From Clostridiales bacterium (GTDB taxonomy: Bacteria > Bacillota > Clostridia > Lachnospirales > Lachnospiraceae), in the NCBI GenBank assembly GCA_018376135.1, contig JAHABX010000022.1, positions 1 through 59,065 on the forward strand: DNA of 59,065 bases, given 5' to 3'. A program made the translations under genes and the position numbers. Of this stretch, positions 31,691-40,203 are shown piece by piece. The first letter of the stretch is position 1; every line of letters begins with the position of its first letter. Under the pieces are notes generated by a model, which was not told the DNA's origin, did no database searches, and worked only from the letters and a program-made list of their open reading frames with translations.

Positions 31691-32914
31691 ATGGCATTAA
31701 ATAAAAAAAGCGTAGATGATATCAACGCAAAAGGAAAACGTGTCCTTGTAAGATGCGATTTTAACGTACCGCTCAAAGATGGCGTGATCACGGATGAGAC
31801 CCGTATCGTTGCAGCTCTTCCGACAATCCAGAAGCTGATCGCAGACGGCGGAAAAGTAATTCTCTGCTCTCATCTGGGCAAAGTAAAGAACGGCCCGAAT
31901 GAAGGCGAGTCCCTTGCTCCGGTTGCAGCACGTCTGTCCGAGAAGCTTGGAAAAGAAGTTGTATTCGTTTCTGATTATCATGTAACCGGAGAAGAGGCAA
32001 CCAGGGCTGTTGAGAATATGAAGGAAGGCGATGTGGTTCTGCTTCAGAATACCCGTTTCCGTGGAGCTGAAGAGACCAAGAACGGCGAGGAGTTCAGCAA
32101 AGAGCTGGCTGACCTGGCTGACCTGTATGTATGCGACGCATTCGGTTCCTCCCACAGAGCACATGCGTCTGTAGCAGGCGTGACCAGATTCATCACCGAG
32201 AAGGGCGGAGAGAACGCAGTTGGTTATCTGATGCAGAAGGAGATCAACTTCCTGGGCAATGCAGTAGAGAACCCGGTTCGTCCGTTTGTAGCGATCCTTG
32301 GCGGTGCGAAAGTGGCAGACAAGCTGAATGTTATCTCCAATCTTCTGGAAAAATGCGATACTCTGATCATCGGCGGCGGTATGGCTTATACCTTCCTGAA
32401 AGCACAGGGCTGTGAGGTAGGAAGCTCTCTCGTTGATGACAGCAAGCTGGATTACTGCAAGGAGATGCTTGCAAAGGCAGAGAGCCTTGGCAAGAAGCTG
32501 CTCCTTCCGGTTGATACCGCGGTTGCAGCAGCATTCCCAAGCCCGATCGATGCCGAGATCCCGGTAGAGATTGTAGACTGCAATGCAATGCCGGCCGGCA
32601 TGATGGGTCTGGACATCGGACCTAAGTCTGCTCAGATGTATGCAGACGCAGTAAAATCTGCAAAGACCGTTGTATGGAACGGACCAATGGGCGTATTCGA
32701 GAACCCGGTTCTGGCAAAGGGAACGATCGCAGTTGCAGAGTCTCTGGCTGAGACAGACGCTACCACCATTATCGGCGGCGGCGATTCCGCAGCGGCAGTA
32801 AATACCCTTGGATTTGGCGACAAGATGAGCCACATCTCCACCGGCGGCGGCGCTTCTCTGGAATTCCTGGAGGGCAAGGAGCTTCCGGGTGTTGCGGCAG
32901 CAGATAACATGTAA
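31691..32914 (+). CDS. pgk: Phosphoglycerate kinase
   Basis: Makes ATP from 1,3-bisphosphoglycerate. It has 407 residues. KRVLVRCDFNVPLKDG is the N-terminal signature, SHLGKVKNGPNEGESLAPVA the substrate basic patch, FVAILGGAKVADKLNVI is at about 198-214, and the C-terminal nucleotide site GGGDSAAAVNTLG and HISTGGGASLEFLEG are present. The start follows AATGGAGGTATCCTATT; the open frame extends to 31601, but that part is within the structured element and not conserved. Confidence 0.98.
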   Translation: MALNKKSVDDINAKGKRVLVRCDFNVPLKDGVITDETRIVAALPTIQKLIADGGKVILCSHLGKVKNGPNEGESLAPVAARLSEKLGKEVVFVSDYHVTGEEATRAVENMKEGDVVLLQNTRFRGAEETKNGEEFSKELADLADLYVCDAFGSSHRAHASVAGVTRFITEKGGENAVGYLMQKEINFLGNAVENPVRPFVAILGGAKVADKLNVISNLLEKCDTLIIGGGMAYTFLKAQGCEVGSSLVDDSKLDYCKEMLAKAESLGKKLLLPVDTAVAAAFPSPIDAEIPVEIVDCNAMPAGMMGLDIGPKSAQMYADAVKSAKTVVWNGPMGVFENPVLAKGTIAVAESLAETDATTIIGGGDSAAAVNTLGFGDKMSHISTGGGASLEFLEGKELPGVAAADNM

Positions 32915-32925
32915 ACATTATGTCA

Positions 32926-32947
32926 GGGGCAGAATGTTTTCTGCCCC
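32926..32947 (+). other. Hairpin between pgk and tpiA
   Basis: GGGGCAGAA (32926-32934) pairs perfectly with TTCTGCCCC (32939-32947) around TGTT. There is no T-tract after it, so it is more likely a processing or mRNA-stabilising hairpin than a terminator. Confidence 0.6.
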
Positions 32948-32981
32948 GGCATTAAAAATGTAGATAAAGGAGTTTTTTAAA

Positions 32982-33731
32982 ATGGCAAGAAAGAAAATCA
33001 TCGCTGGAAACTGGAAAATGAACATGACTCCAAGCGAAGCAGTAGAACTGGTAAACACCTTAAAGCCGCTGGTGGCAACAGATGACGCAGACGTAGTATT
33101 CTGCGTACCGGCAATCGACATCATTCCGGTTATCGAAGCTGCAAAGGGTTCCAACATTCAGGTTGGTGCAGAGAACATGTATTTCGAGGAGAAGGGTGCT
33201 TACACCGGAGAGATCTCCCCTGCTATGCTGACAGACGTTGGAGTAAAATATGTGGTACTCGGACATTCTGAGAGAAGAGAGTATTTCGCAGAGACCAGCG
33301 AGACTGTAAACAAGAAGATGCTCAAGGCTTTCGAGCACGGCATCACTCCGATCATGTGCTGCGGCGAGACTCTGACTCAGAGAGAGCAGGGCGTTACCAT
33401 GGATTTCATCCGTCAGCAGGTGAAGGTTGGTTTCCTGAACGTGACTGCAGAGCAGGCAGCTTCCGCAGTGATCGCTTACGAGCCGATCTGGGCGATCGGA
33501 ACCGGAAAGACTGCTACCACTGAGCAGGCTCAGGAAGTATGTAAGGGCATCCGCGAGTGCATCGCTGAGATCTATGATGAGGCAACTGCAGAAGCAATCC
33601 GTATCCAGTACGGCGGATCTGTAAATGCAGCAACTGCTCCGGAGCTGTTCGCTCAGCCGGATATCGACGGCGGTCTGGTAGGCGGCGCTGCTCTGAAGCC
33701 GGACTTCGGAAAGATCGTTAACTGGAAATAA
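32982..33731 (+). CDS. tpiA: Triosephosphate isomerase
   Basis: Interconverts dihydroxyacetone phosphate and glyceraldehyde 3-phosphate. It has 249 residues. The active-site Lys is in AGNWKMNMT (residue 13), His in VLGHSERREYF (about 94), the catalytic Glu in AYEPIWAIGTGKTAT (about 165), and the phosphate loop is IQYGGSVNAATAPE. The start follows AAAGGAGTTTTTTAAA. It is in the gap-pgk-tpiA order and is closed by a very strong terminator. Confidence 0.98.
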   Translation: MARKKIIAGNWKMNMTPSEAVELVNTLKPLVATDDADVVFCVPAIDIIPVIEAAKGSNIQVGAENMYFEEKGAYTGEISPAMLTDVGVKYVVLGHSERREYFAETSETVNKKMLKAFEHGITPIMCCGETLTQREQGVTMDFIRQQVKVGFLNVTAEQAASAVIAYEPIWAIGTGKTATTEQAQEVCKGIRECIAEIYDEATAEAIRIQYGGSVNAATAPELFAQPDIDGGLVGGAALKPDFGKIVNWK

Positions 33732-33776
33732 ACTTTTGGATTTGTATAAATCAGACAAATAAGACATTCTAAAACG

Positions 33777-33839
33777 CCACGAAACACGTTGATAATTGTC
33801 GATTACTGCTAATTAAAACGTGTTTCGTGGGTTTTTTTT
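33777..33839 (+). terminator. Terminator of tpiA
   Basis: CCACGAAACACGTT (33777-33790) pairs perfectly with AACGTGTTTCGTGG (33817-33830) across a 26-nt loop, followed by G and eight T. Confidence 0.95.
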
Positions 33840-33861
33840 ATGCAGAAACAAGGCGAGAACA

Positions 33862-33890
33862 TTGAAGAATGTAAGAAAGTGTGATATAGT
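33862..33890 (+). promoter_or_regulatory. Promoter of the rnfC2-metV-metF operon
   Basis: TTGAAG (33862-33867), 17-bp spacer, TATAGT (33885-33890). It gives a leader of about 110 nt containing the 11-bp helix at 33904-33974. Confidence 0.65.
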
Positions 33891-33903
33891 AAATACGACA
33901 TGA

Positions 33904-33974
33904 CTTCTATTTGCCGGCGCTTGTTTTTGTGGAAGAAAAAAGCCTGGAAAAATGATGGATTCAGCAAGTAGAAG
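33904..33974 (+). promoter_or_regulatory. Long leader helix before rnfC2
   Basis: CTTCTATTTGC (33904-33914) pairs with GCAAGTAGAAG (33964-33974), eleven pairs with one G-T, enclosing 49 nt that can form an inner hairpin (GCTT-rich arm with AAAAAAGC). It ends about 20 nt before the ribosome site. It does not match the tetrahydrofolate riboswitch pattern I know. Confidence 0.5.
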
Positions 33975-34007
33975 CTTTGCGGAATAATTTACAAGGAAGG
34001 TGAGCAA

Positions 34008-35972
34008 TTGGAAAACTATACTAAGTATAAGTTGAAAAGCAGCGATGAACTGAAGTCATTATTGGTCGATAAAGACAATCTGTTCATCATTGCCTGTAAC
34101 AAGTGCTTCAAGGAATTTGACTCTGTTGATGAGCCGGATTGCGGCGAGTTGGAAAAATTTGCCGCGGAACAGGGGAAGACAATTACAGGCACCGCAAGGG
34201 TTGACTTTTTGTGCAACAAGAACCATACGGAGAAGGATCTGCCGAACCTGATTCCGGAAGGGACGGAGAATGTTCTGGTCCTTTCCTGCGGTCTGGGAAT
34301 CCAGACAGTGGCAGACCTGGCAGAAAAGCCTGTATATGCAGCAAGTAATTCACTGAATTATACAGGACATCACGGCATGGCGCTCACAAAGAAGAGCTGT
34401 GATGCGTGTGCACAGTGTTATCTGAATCTTACCGGAGGTATCTGCCCGATCGTGGACTGTTCCAAGAGTCTTGTGAACGGACAGTGCGGAGGCGCAAAAG
34501 ACGGTAAGTGTGAGGTGGACGGAAATAAAGACTGTGCATGGGAAAAGATATACAGAAGACTGGAAAAGCAGGGCCGTCTGGAAGAGTTCCTGAATCAGCC
34601 GACACAGCTTCGGGATTACTCCAAGACGAATTTCAAGGTGATCAATGACTATGTAAAATCCATCCGTGAGGAACGGCTTGCAGGATATTACGGCGGTGTA
34701 CATCCGTCAGAGCGTAAGGAACTGAGCGAGCATATTGCTCTGGAGAGATTCCCGGATCCGGAGATTGCAGTGATCTCCATGTCGCAGCATCTTGGTGCTC
34801 CGGCAAATCCGATCGTACAGGTGGGCGATACGGTGAAGGTCGGTCAGAAGATCGCAGAAGCCGCAGGTTTTATCAGTGCACCGGTGCATTCCAGCGTAAG
34901 CGGAACTGTAATCGCAGTGGAACCCCGTATGCATGCAACAAGAGGCAGCGAGATGACGGCAGTGGTGATCCAATCAGACGGAAAAAATACGCTGCATGAA
35001 TCTGTACAGCCTCATGGAGATATTGACAGCCTGACCCCGGATGAGATCATCGATATTGTCCGCGAGGCAGGAATCGTAGGTATGGGCGGCGCCGGTTTCC
35101 CGACCTGTGTGAAGCTGAAACCTGCAAAACCGGTGGATACGATTCTTTTGAACGGCTGTGAGTGCGAACCGCTTCTGACCGCAGACCACAGAGTGCTTCT
35201 GGAGTTTGCAGATGACATTATTTATGGTCTGAAAGCGATCCTTAAAACCACAGGAGCTGAAAAGGGCATTATCGTAATTGAGGATAATAAGCCGGATGCC
35301 ATTGAGCTTCTTCAGGCGAAGACTGCTGAATGCGGAAATATTGAAGTTTTTGTGGCAAAGACCAAATACCCGCAGGGAGCTGAGAAAACACTCATCAAGC
35401 GTGTCATGGGAAGAAAGGTTCCAAGCGGCGGGCTGCCTGCAGATGTGGGTGTGATCGTAGACAATATCAGTACCGTTAAGGCAATCTCCGATGCGATCCG
35501 TACCGGTATGCCGCTGATCGAGCGTGTGGCAACCGTGACCGGAGAGAAGATCAGAAAGCCGGGCAATTATATTGTGAAGATCGGTACCAGCGTAAAGGAT
35601 CTGATCGATTACTGCGGCGGTGTGACCGATGATGATGTGATGATCAAAATGGGCGGACCAATGATGGGATTTGCTCTTTCTGATCTTGATGTGCCTATGA
35701 TGAAAGGTTCCAACGGCATCATTGCGGTGGATACCGATCAGACAGAAGAAGTGGCATGTATCAAGTGCGGACGCTGCGTGGATGTCTGTCCGATGGAGCT
35801 TTCCCCTCTGTATTTTGCAAAATATGCAGATGAGCAGAACTGGATGGGAATGAAAGAGAAAAATGTCATGGATTGTGTTGAGTGCAGATGCTGTGAATAT
35901 ATCTGTTCTTCCAAGATCCCGATTGTCAGCAAGATTAAAGCCGGAAAAAATGCGATAAGGGGGATGAAGTGA
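34008..35972 (+). CDS. RnfC2-like subunit of methylenetetrahydrofolate reductase, with MetV-like N-terminus
   Basis: Two-part protein of 654 residues. Residues 1-205 repeat the MetV (MTHFR C-terminal zinc/Fe-S) fold, with CAQCYLNLTGGICPIVDCSK and NGQCGGAKDGKCEVDG. Residues about 235-654 are RnfC-like: a barrel-sandwich segment (ISAPVHSSVSGTVIAVEP), NADH/flavin site MGGAGFPTCVKLKP, LLNGCECEPLLTADHR, and two 4Fe-4S motifs (CIKCGRCVDVCP and CVECRCCEYICS). In Acetobacterium woodii an RnfC2 subunit forms the reductase with MetF and MetV and brings electrons from NADH; the same set follows here. The start is TTG, with ACAAGGAAGGTGAGCAA in front. It should be cytoplasmic, not part of the membrane Rnf complex, since no other rnf genes are present. 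Confidence 0.88.
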   Translation: MENYTKYKLKSSDELKSLLVDKDNLFIIACNKCFKEFDSVDEPDCGELEKFAAEQGKTITGTARVDFLCNKNHTEKDLPNLIPEGTENVLVLSCGLGIQTVADLAEKPVYAASNSLNYTGHHGMALTKKSCDACAQCYLNLTGGICPIVDCSKSLVNGQCGGAKDGKCEVDGNKDCAWEKIYRRLEKQGRLEEFLNQPTQLRDYSKTNFKVINDYVKSIREERLAGYYGGVHPSERKELSEHIALERFPDPEIAVISMSQHLGAPANPIVQVGDTVKVGQKIAEAAGFISAPVHSSVSGTVIAVEPRMHATRGSEMTAVVIQSDGKNTLHESVQPHGDIDSLTPDEIIDIVREAGIVGMGGAGFPTCVKLKPAKPVDTILLNGCECEPLLTADHRVLLEFADDIIYGLKAILKTTGAEKGIIVIEDNKPDAIELLQAKTAECGNIEVFVAKTKYPQGAEKTLIKRVMGRKVPSGGLPADVGVIVDNISTVKAISDAIRTGMPLIERVATVTGEKIRKPGNYIVKIGTSVKDLIDYCGGVTDDDVMIKMGGPMMGFALSDLDVPMMKGSNGIIAVDTDQTEEVACIKCGRCVDVCPMELSPLYFAKYADEQNWMGMKEKNVMDCVECRCCEYICSSKIPIVSKIKAGKNAIRGMK

Positions 35973-35973
35973 T

Positions 35974-36597
35974 ATGTTAATTACCCAGTTAAAATCTAAG
36001 GAAACGATCGTATCACTGGCAGAAGGAAAGAAAGTTTTTATCATCAACTGCCTGGGATGCAAAGAAGTCCATTTTCCGGAAAAAGAAGCTTCGGCGCTTC
36101 AGAAGGAGCTGGAGAACTCCGGGAATGTGACCGGGATCATGACAACGGACTACATCTGTAATCCGGAAAATATAAAGCTGCGTCTCCAGAAGCATATGAG
36201 TAAGATCGAAGCTGCTGACATGATTCTGGTATTTTCCTGCGGTGTAGGAGTACAGACGATCGCTGAATATTTTGAAGGCAAAATGGTGTGCGCAGCTTGT
36301 GATACATATCCGATGCCCGGTTTTCAGGGAGTGACACCGTTAGAATACGATTGTAAGCAGTGCGGAGAATGTTATCTGAATCTGACCGGAGGCATCTGCC
36401 CGATTACAGCCTGCTCAAAGAGTCTGGTCAACGGACAGTGCGGTGGTTCGAAAAACGGCAAATGTGAAGTGGACAGTGACATGGAATGCGGCTGGGAGCG
36501 CATTTACAGAAGACTTGCCCAGCTTGGCCGTCTGGATGTTTTAAAATGTCCGACCCAGGTACGCAATTTTGCGACAGACGATGAAGTATCTAAATAA
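35974..36597 (+). CDS. metV: MetV, Fe-S/zinc subunit of methylenetetrahydrofolate reductase
   Basis: Protein of 207 residues of the MTHFR C-terminal-domain family, paralogous to the N-terminal part of the preceding gene. Shared stretch: CYLNLTGGICPITACSKSLV, then NGQCGGSKNGKCEVD and WERIYRRLAQLGRLD. It has 14 or more cysteines, among them CLGCKE, CKQCGEC and CSKS, for metal clusters. In acetogens MetV partners MetF and shuttles electrons to its flavin. It starts one base after the rnfC2 stop, with AAGGGGGATG upstream, and is followed by metF, so the three are coupled. Confidence 0.88.
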   Translation: MLITQLKSKETIVSLAEGKKVFIINCLGCKEVHFPEKEASALQKELENSGNVTGIMTTDYICNPENIKLRLQKHMSKIEAADMILVFSCGVGVQTIAEYFEGKMVCAACDTYPMPGFQGVTPLEYDCKQCGECYLNLTGGICPITACSKSLVNGQCGGSKNGKCEVDSDMECGWERIYRRLAQLGRLDVLKCPTQVRNFATDDEVSK

Positions 36598-36635
36598 GGG
36601 ACTGTTAAAATATTTAATGATTGGAGCAATGTATC

Positions 36636-37514
36636 ATGAAAATTACTGAATTATTTGAACGTGGTGAATTTGTTGTTTCTGCAGAAGTAGGCCCGCCTAA
36701 GGGATTCCATGTAGAACATATGCTGGAGGAAGCAAAAACCTATCTGAGCGGGATTACTGCAGTGAACGTAACAGATAATCAGTCTTCTGTTATGCGTCTG
36801 GGTTCTCTGGCAGTATGTAAGGCTCTGAAGGATGAGGGACTTACTCCTATTTATCAGCTGACCTGCCGGGACAGAAACCGTATCGCACTGCAGTCTGATC
36901 TTCTGAGTGCAGCAATGTTCGGAATCGAAAACCTGCTGCTTTTAACAGGAGACCATACCAAGATGGGTGATCACCCGCAGGCAAAGCCGGTATTTGACCT
37001 GGATTCCGTTTCTCTGCTTCATGCAGTAAAAGAGCTGGAGTCCGGTGTAGACCTTGGAGGCAATCAGCTGGTTGGCGAGCCTCCGAAGTTTGCAAAGGGT
37101 GCAGTGGTATCTCCCTGCAGCGATTCTGTGGATGCGCAGCTTGCAAAGATGGAGCGCAAGGTTCGCGCAGGTGCGGAGTATTTCCAGACACAGGCAGTTT
37201 TTGAACCGGAGAAATTCATCCAGTTTATGGAGAAGGCAAAGCAGTTTGGCAAGCCTGTTCAGGTTGGAATCATTATTCCAAAGTCTGTAGGAATGGCAAG
37301 ATTCATGAATGCCAATGTTGCCGGTGTTCATGTTCCGGAAGATATGATCGAGGAGCTGAAGGCAGACAAGGAAAAGACCAAGGCAGGTATCACCGGTGTG
37401 GAAATTGCTGCACGTATTATCAAAGAATGTAAACCTTATTGCCAGGGTGTACATATCATGGCACTGGGCTGGGAGTCCAAAGTACCGGAGCTTTTAAAAC
37501 AGGCCGGAATCTAA
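36636..37514 (+). CDS. metF: Methylenetetrahydrofolate reductase catalytic subunit
   Basis: Reduces methylene-THF to methyl-THF, the last step of the methyl branch of the Wood-Ljungdahl pathway and a source of methionine methyl groups. It has 292 residues forming a FAD TIM barrel. Signs are FVVSAEVGPPKGFHVEH at the N-terminus with the catalytic Glu, ITAVNVTDNQSSVMRLGS, YQLTCRDRNRIALQSDL, NLLLLTGDHT, and FQTQAVFEPEKF. The ATG at 36636 was chosen over TTG at 36621. As a MetF with MetV and RnfC2 partners it is the acetogen type, not the stand-alone E. coli type. A strong terminator follows. Confidence 0.93.
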   Translation: MKITELFERGEFVVSAEVGPPKGFHVEHMLEEAKTYLSGITAVNVTDNQSSVMRLGSLAVCKALKDEGLTPIYQLTCRDRNRIALQSDLLSAAMFGIENLLLLTGDHTKMGDHPQAKPVFDLDSVSLLHAVKELESGVDLGGNQLVGEPPKFAKGAVVSPCSDSVDAQLAKMERKVRAGAEYFQTQAVFEPEKFIQFMEKAKQFGKPVQVGIIIPKSVGMARFMNANVAGVHVPEDMIEELKADKEKTKAGITGVEIAARIIKECKPYCQGVHIMALGWESKVPELLKQAGI

Positions 37515-37574
37515 GACATCATAGCTGATGATCACAGAAGTTATCAGCGTGCCGGCCGGTTAAACGGCGACAGG

Positions 37575-37614
37575 AACCCCGGGAATCTGCATATGCGCAG
37601 ATTTCCGGGGTTTT
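37575..37614 (+). terminator. Terminator of the rnfC2-metV-metF operon
   Basis: AACCCCGGGAATCTGC (37575-37590) pairs with GCAGATTTCCGGGGTT (37597-37612), one G-T pair, ending in TTTT. The tail is short but the stem is strong. Confidence 0.85.
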
Positions 37615-37662
37615 AAAATGAATGGACAGTGCGGCATGACGGTTAGATGGAGGAAAACAGGG

Positions 37663-38508
37663 ATGATAGAATATTTAACGCTTCAAAATGGTGTAAAGAT
37701 GCCATGTATTGGTTACGGAACATATAAATGTACGGATGGAAGCGATGAACAGATCGTTCGTATGGCACTGGATGCCGGATATCGGCTGCTGGATACGGCA
37801 GCAGCCTATAAGAATGAAGAATATGTGGGAAAAGCCATTCGGGAGAGCGGGATTCCCAGAGAGGAGATCTTCCTGACCTCCAAGGTGTGGAAGACAGAGC
37901 TGGGATATGAGAAGACAAAGAAAAGCTTTGAAGAATCTCTGGAGAGACTGCAGACGGATTACCTGGATCTGTTCCTGATCCACTGGCCGAAGCCGGATCC
38001 TGACTGCGCCGACTGGAAGGAGCTGGACCGGGAAAGCTGGAAAGCGCTGGAGGAGTTCTATGCGCAGGGAAGAGTGCGGGCGATCGGTCTTAGTAATTTC
38101 CTGCCTCATCACGTGGAAGCGCTGATGGAGACCGCATCCGTGCGCCCTATGGTAAATCAGCTGGAGCTGCATGTGGGATATATGCAGGAGGCGGCTGTGC
38201 AGTACAGTAAAGCCCATGGTATGCAGGTACAGGCATGGAGTCCCCTTGGAAGAACCCGGGTGATGCAGGAGCCGCTGGTCCTGGATATGGCAAAGAAGTA
38301 TGGAGTCTCTCCGGCTCAGTTTCTGCTTCTGTTCCTGCTGCAGCAGGGGATCGGAGTGATTCCAAAGGCATCCTCCATGGAGCGGATGAAGCAGAATCTG
38401 GAGCTTCCGAAGCTGAGCATCGAAGAGGAGGATCTGTATCTGCTCCGTTGTCTCCCGCAGACAGGCTGGGGAGGAGAGCATCCGGATCTGTCAAGAAAGG
38501 TATTGTAG
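37663..38508 (+). CDS. Aldo/keto reductase
   Basis: NADPH-dependent reductase of 281 residues, TIM barrel. The catalytic tetrad is complete: Asp and Tyr in LDTAAAYKNEEYVG (about 45-50), Lys in FLTSKVW (about 75) and His in LFLIHWPKP (about 108). Cofactor segments are GLSNFLPHHVE and IPKASSMERMKQNLE. It resembles the 2,5-diketogluconate reductase/YvgN group of small AKRs. The ATG at 37663 follows TGGAGGAAAACAGGG; an upstream ATG at 37618 lies on the terminator tail. The substrate is unknown. It is expressed apart from metF, since a terminator lies between. Confidence 0.93.
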   Translation: MIEYLTLQNGVKMPCIGYGTYKCTDGSDEQIVRMALDAGYRLLDTAAAYKNEEYVGKAIRESGIPREEIFLTSKVWKTELGYEKTKKSFEESLERLQTDYLDLFLIHWPKPDPDCADWKELDRESWKALEEFYAQGRVRAIGLSNFLPHHVEALMETASVRPMVNQLELHVGYMQEAAVQYSKAHGMQVQAWSPLGRTRVMQEPLVLDMAKKYGVSPAQFLLLFLLQQGIGVIPKASSMERMKQNLELPKLSIEEEDLYLLRCLPQTGWGGEHPDLSRKVL

Positions 38509-38585
38509 AAGAAAATTAGAGGCTGTACCGACTTTGGAATGTATGGTTGAACATTATGAATTTTTATGAAAAAAGGTCAGGACGC

Positions 38586-38614
38586 TTGCATGTTCGAGTG
38601 AGTTCATGTACAAT
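38586..38614 (+). promoter_or_regulatory. Promoter of gpmI
   Basis: TTGCAT (38586-38591), 17-bp spacer, TACAAT (38609-38614), about 38 bp before the start codon. Confidence 0.65.
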
Positions 38615-38652
38615 AATTATTTAGAATGAAGCACAGATAAAGGAGATAAACA

Positions 38653-40191
38653 ATGAGTAAAAAACCTACCGTGTTAATGATTTTAGATGGTTATGGACTG
38701 AATGATAATGGAGAAGCGAATGCAGTTGCAGAAGCAAAGACTCCTGTGATGGACAGGCTGATGGCTGAGTGTCCCTTTGTAAAGGGCAATGCAAGCGGTC
38801 TGGCAGTGGGACTTCCGGATGGACAGATGGGCAATTCCGAGGTGGGACATCTGAATATGGGTGCAGGACGCATCGTATATCAGGAGCTTACCAGAATCAC
38901 CAAAGAGATCGAGGATGGTGATTTCTTCAAGAATGAAGCGCTCCTGACGGCAGTGGAGAATGCGAAGAAGAATAACTCCGCACTTCATATGTTCGGACTG
39001 TTGTCCGACGGCGGCGTGCACAGCCACAACACACATCTGTATGGACTTCTGGAGCTGGCAAAGCGTCATGGTCTGGAGAAGGTATATGTACACTGCTTCC
39101 TGGATGGCCGTGACACCCCTCCTGCATCCGGCAAGGATTTCATCAAGGAACTCTGCGATGAGATGAAGAAGATCGGTGTGGGCGAAGTGGCAACCGTTAT
39201 GGGACGCTACTATGCCATGGACCGTGACAACCGCTGGGATCGTGTGGAGCTGGCATACAGGGCGCTGACAAAGGGCGAGGGCGTGGAAGCTGCCTGCCCG
39301 GTATGTGCAGTCAGTGATTCCTATAAGGAAGAGGTATATGATGAGTTTGTAAAGCCGAGCGTTGTGATGAAGGACGGCAAGCCGGTGGGAATGATCCAGG
39401 ATCAGGATTCCGTGATCTTTTTCAATTTCCGCCCGGACCGTGCAAGAGAGATTACCAGAGCCTTCTGCGATGACGCGTTTACCGGATTCGCAAGAGAGAA
39501 GAGACTGGATCTGACCTATGTATGCTTTACGGAATATGATGTGACGATTCCGAATAAACTGATCGCCTTCCATAAGGTGACGCTGACCAATACCTTTGGC
39601 GAGTATCTGGCAGCTCACGGCAAGACGCAGGCACGTATTGCAGAGACGGAGAAATACGCACATGTTACTTTCTTCTTCAATGGCGGTGTGGAGGAACCGA
39701 ATCAGGGAGAGGACCGTATCCTTGTGAAATCCCCGAAGGTGGCAACCTATGATCTGCAGCCGGAGATGAGCGCATATGAGGTATGCGACAAGCTCTGTGA
39801 GGCGATCCGGTCTGATAAATATGATGTGATCGTCATCAACTTTGCAAACCCGGATATGGTAGGACATACGGGTGTGGAAGCTGCGGCAGTGAAGGCAGTG
39901 GAGGCAGTGGACGAATGCGTGGGAAGAGCAGTGGAAGCGCTGAAGGAAGCAGGCGGACAGATGTTCATCTGTGCAGACCATGGCAATGCAGAGCAGCTCA
40001 AGGATTATGAGACGGGTGTACCGTTTACCGCTCATACGACCAATCCGGTTCCATTTATTCTTGTGAATGCAGATCCGGCTTATAAGCTGAGAGAGGGCGG
40101 CTGTCTGGCAGATATTATTCCGACACTTCTGGAACTGATGGATATGGAGCAGCCAAAAGAGATGACAGGAACATCTCTTCTGGTAAAATAG
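38653..40191 (+). CDS. gpmI: 2,3-bisphosphoglycerate-independent phosphoglycerate mutase
   Basis: Manganese-dependent interconversion of 3- and 2-phosphoglycerate. It has 512 residues. The metal site MILDGYGLN is at the N-terminus, the phosphoserine in MGNSEVGHLNMGAGRIV (about 62), HCFLDGRDTPPASG and GRYYAMDRDNRW bind substrate, and the second metal set is NFANPDMVGHTG and CADHGNAEQLKD with HTTNPVP. The start follows AAAGGAGATAAACA. It is followed after 12 bp by the sigma-like/SH3 gene, so both share a transcript. Confidence 0.98.
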   Translation: MSKKPTVLMILDGYGLNDNGEANAVAEAKTPVMDRLMAECPFVKGNASGLAVGLPDGQMGNSEVGHLNMGAGRIVYQELTRITKEIEDGDFFKNEALLTAVENAKKNNSALHMFGLLSDGGVHSHNTHLYGLLELAKRHGLEKVYVHCFLDGRDTPPASGKDFIKELCDEMKKIGVGEVATVMGRYYAMDRDNRWDRVELAYRALTKGEGVEAACPVCAVSDSYKEEVYDEFVKPSVVMKDGKPVGMIQDQDSVIFFNFRPDRAREITRAFCDDAFTGFAREKRLDLTYVCFTEYDVTIPNKLIAFHKVTLTNTFGEYLAAHGKTQARIAETEKYAHVTFFFNGGVEEPNQGEDRILVKSPKVATYDLQPEMSAYEVCDKLCEAIRSDKYDVIVINFANPDMVGHTGVEAAAVKAVEAVDECVGRAVEALKEAGGQMFICADHGNAEQLKDYETGVPFTAHTTNPVPFILVNADPAYKLREGGCLADIIPTLLELMDMEQPKEMTGTSLLVK

Positions 40192-40203
40192 TTAGGAGTT
40201 TGT

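Noticed and set aside
33840..34007. Tetrahydrofolate riboswitch before rnfC2-metV-metF
   Set aside because: The structured leader does not show the conserved core of that riboswitch; only a simple long helix can be supported.
38683..40035. Open frame of 450 codons antisense to gpmI
   Set aside because: Complete overlap with a well-conserved gene, no start signals, and composition typical of a shadow frame. The same holds for the long antisense frames over mnmA (28016-29398), pgk (31697-32833) and gltB (55024-56763).
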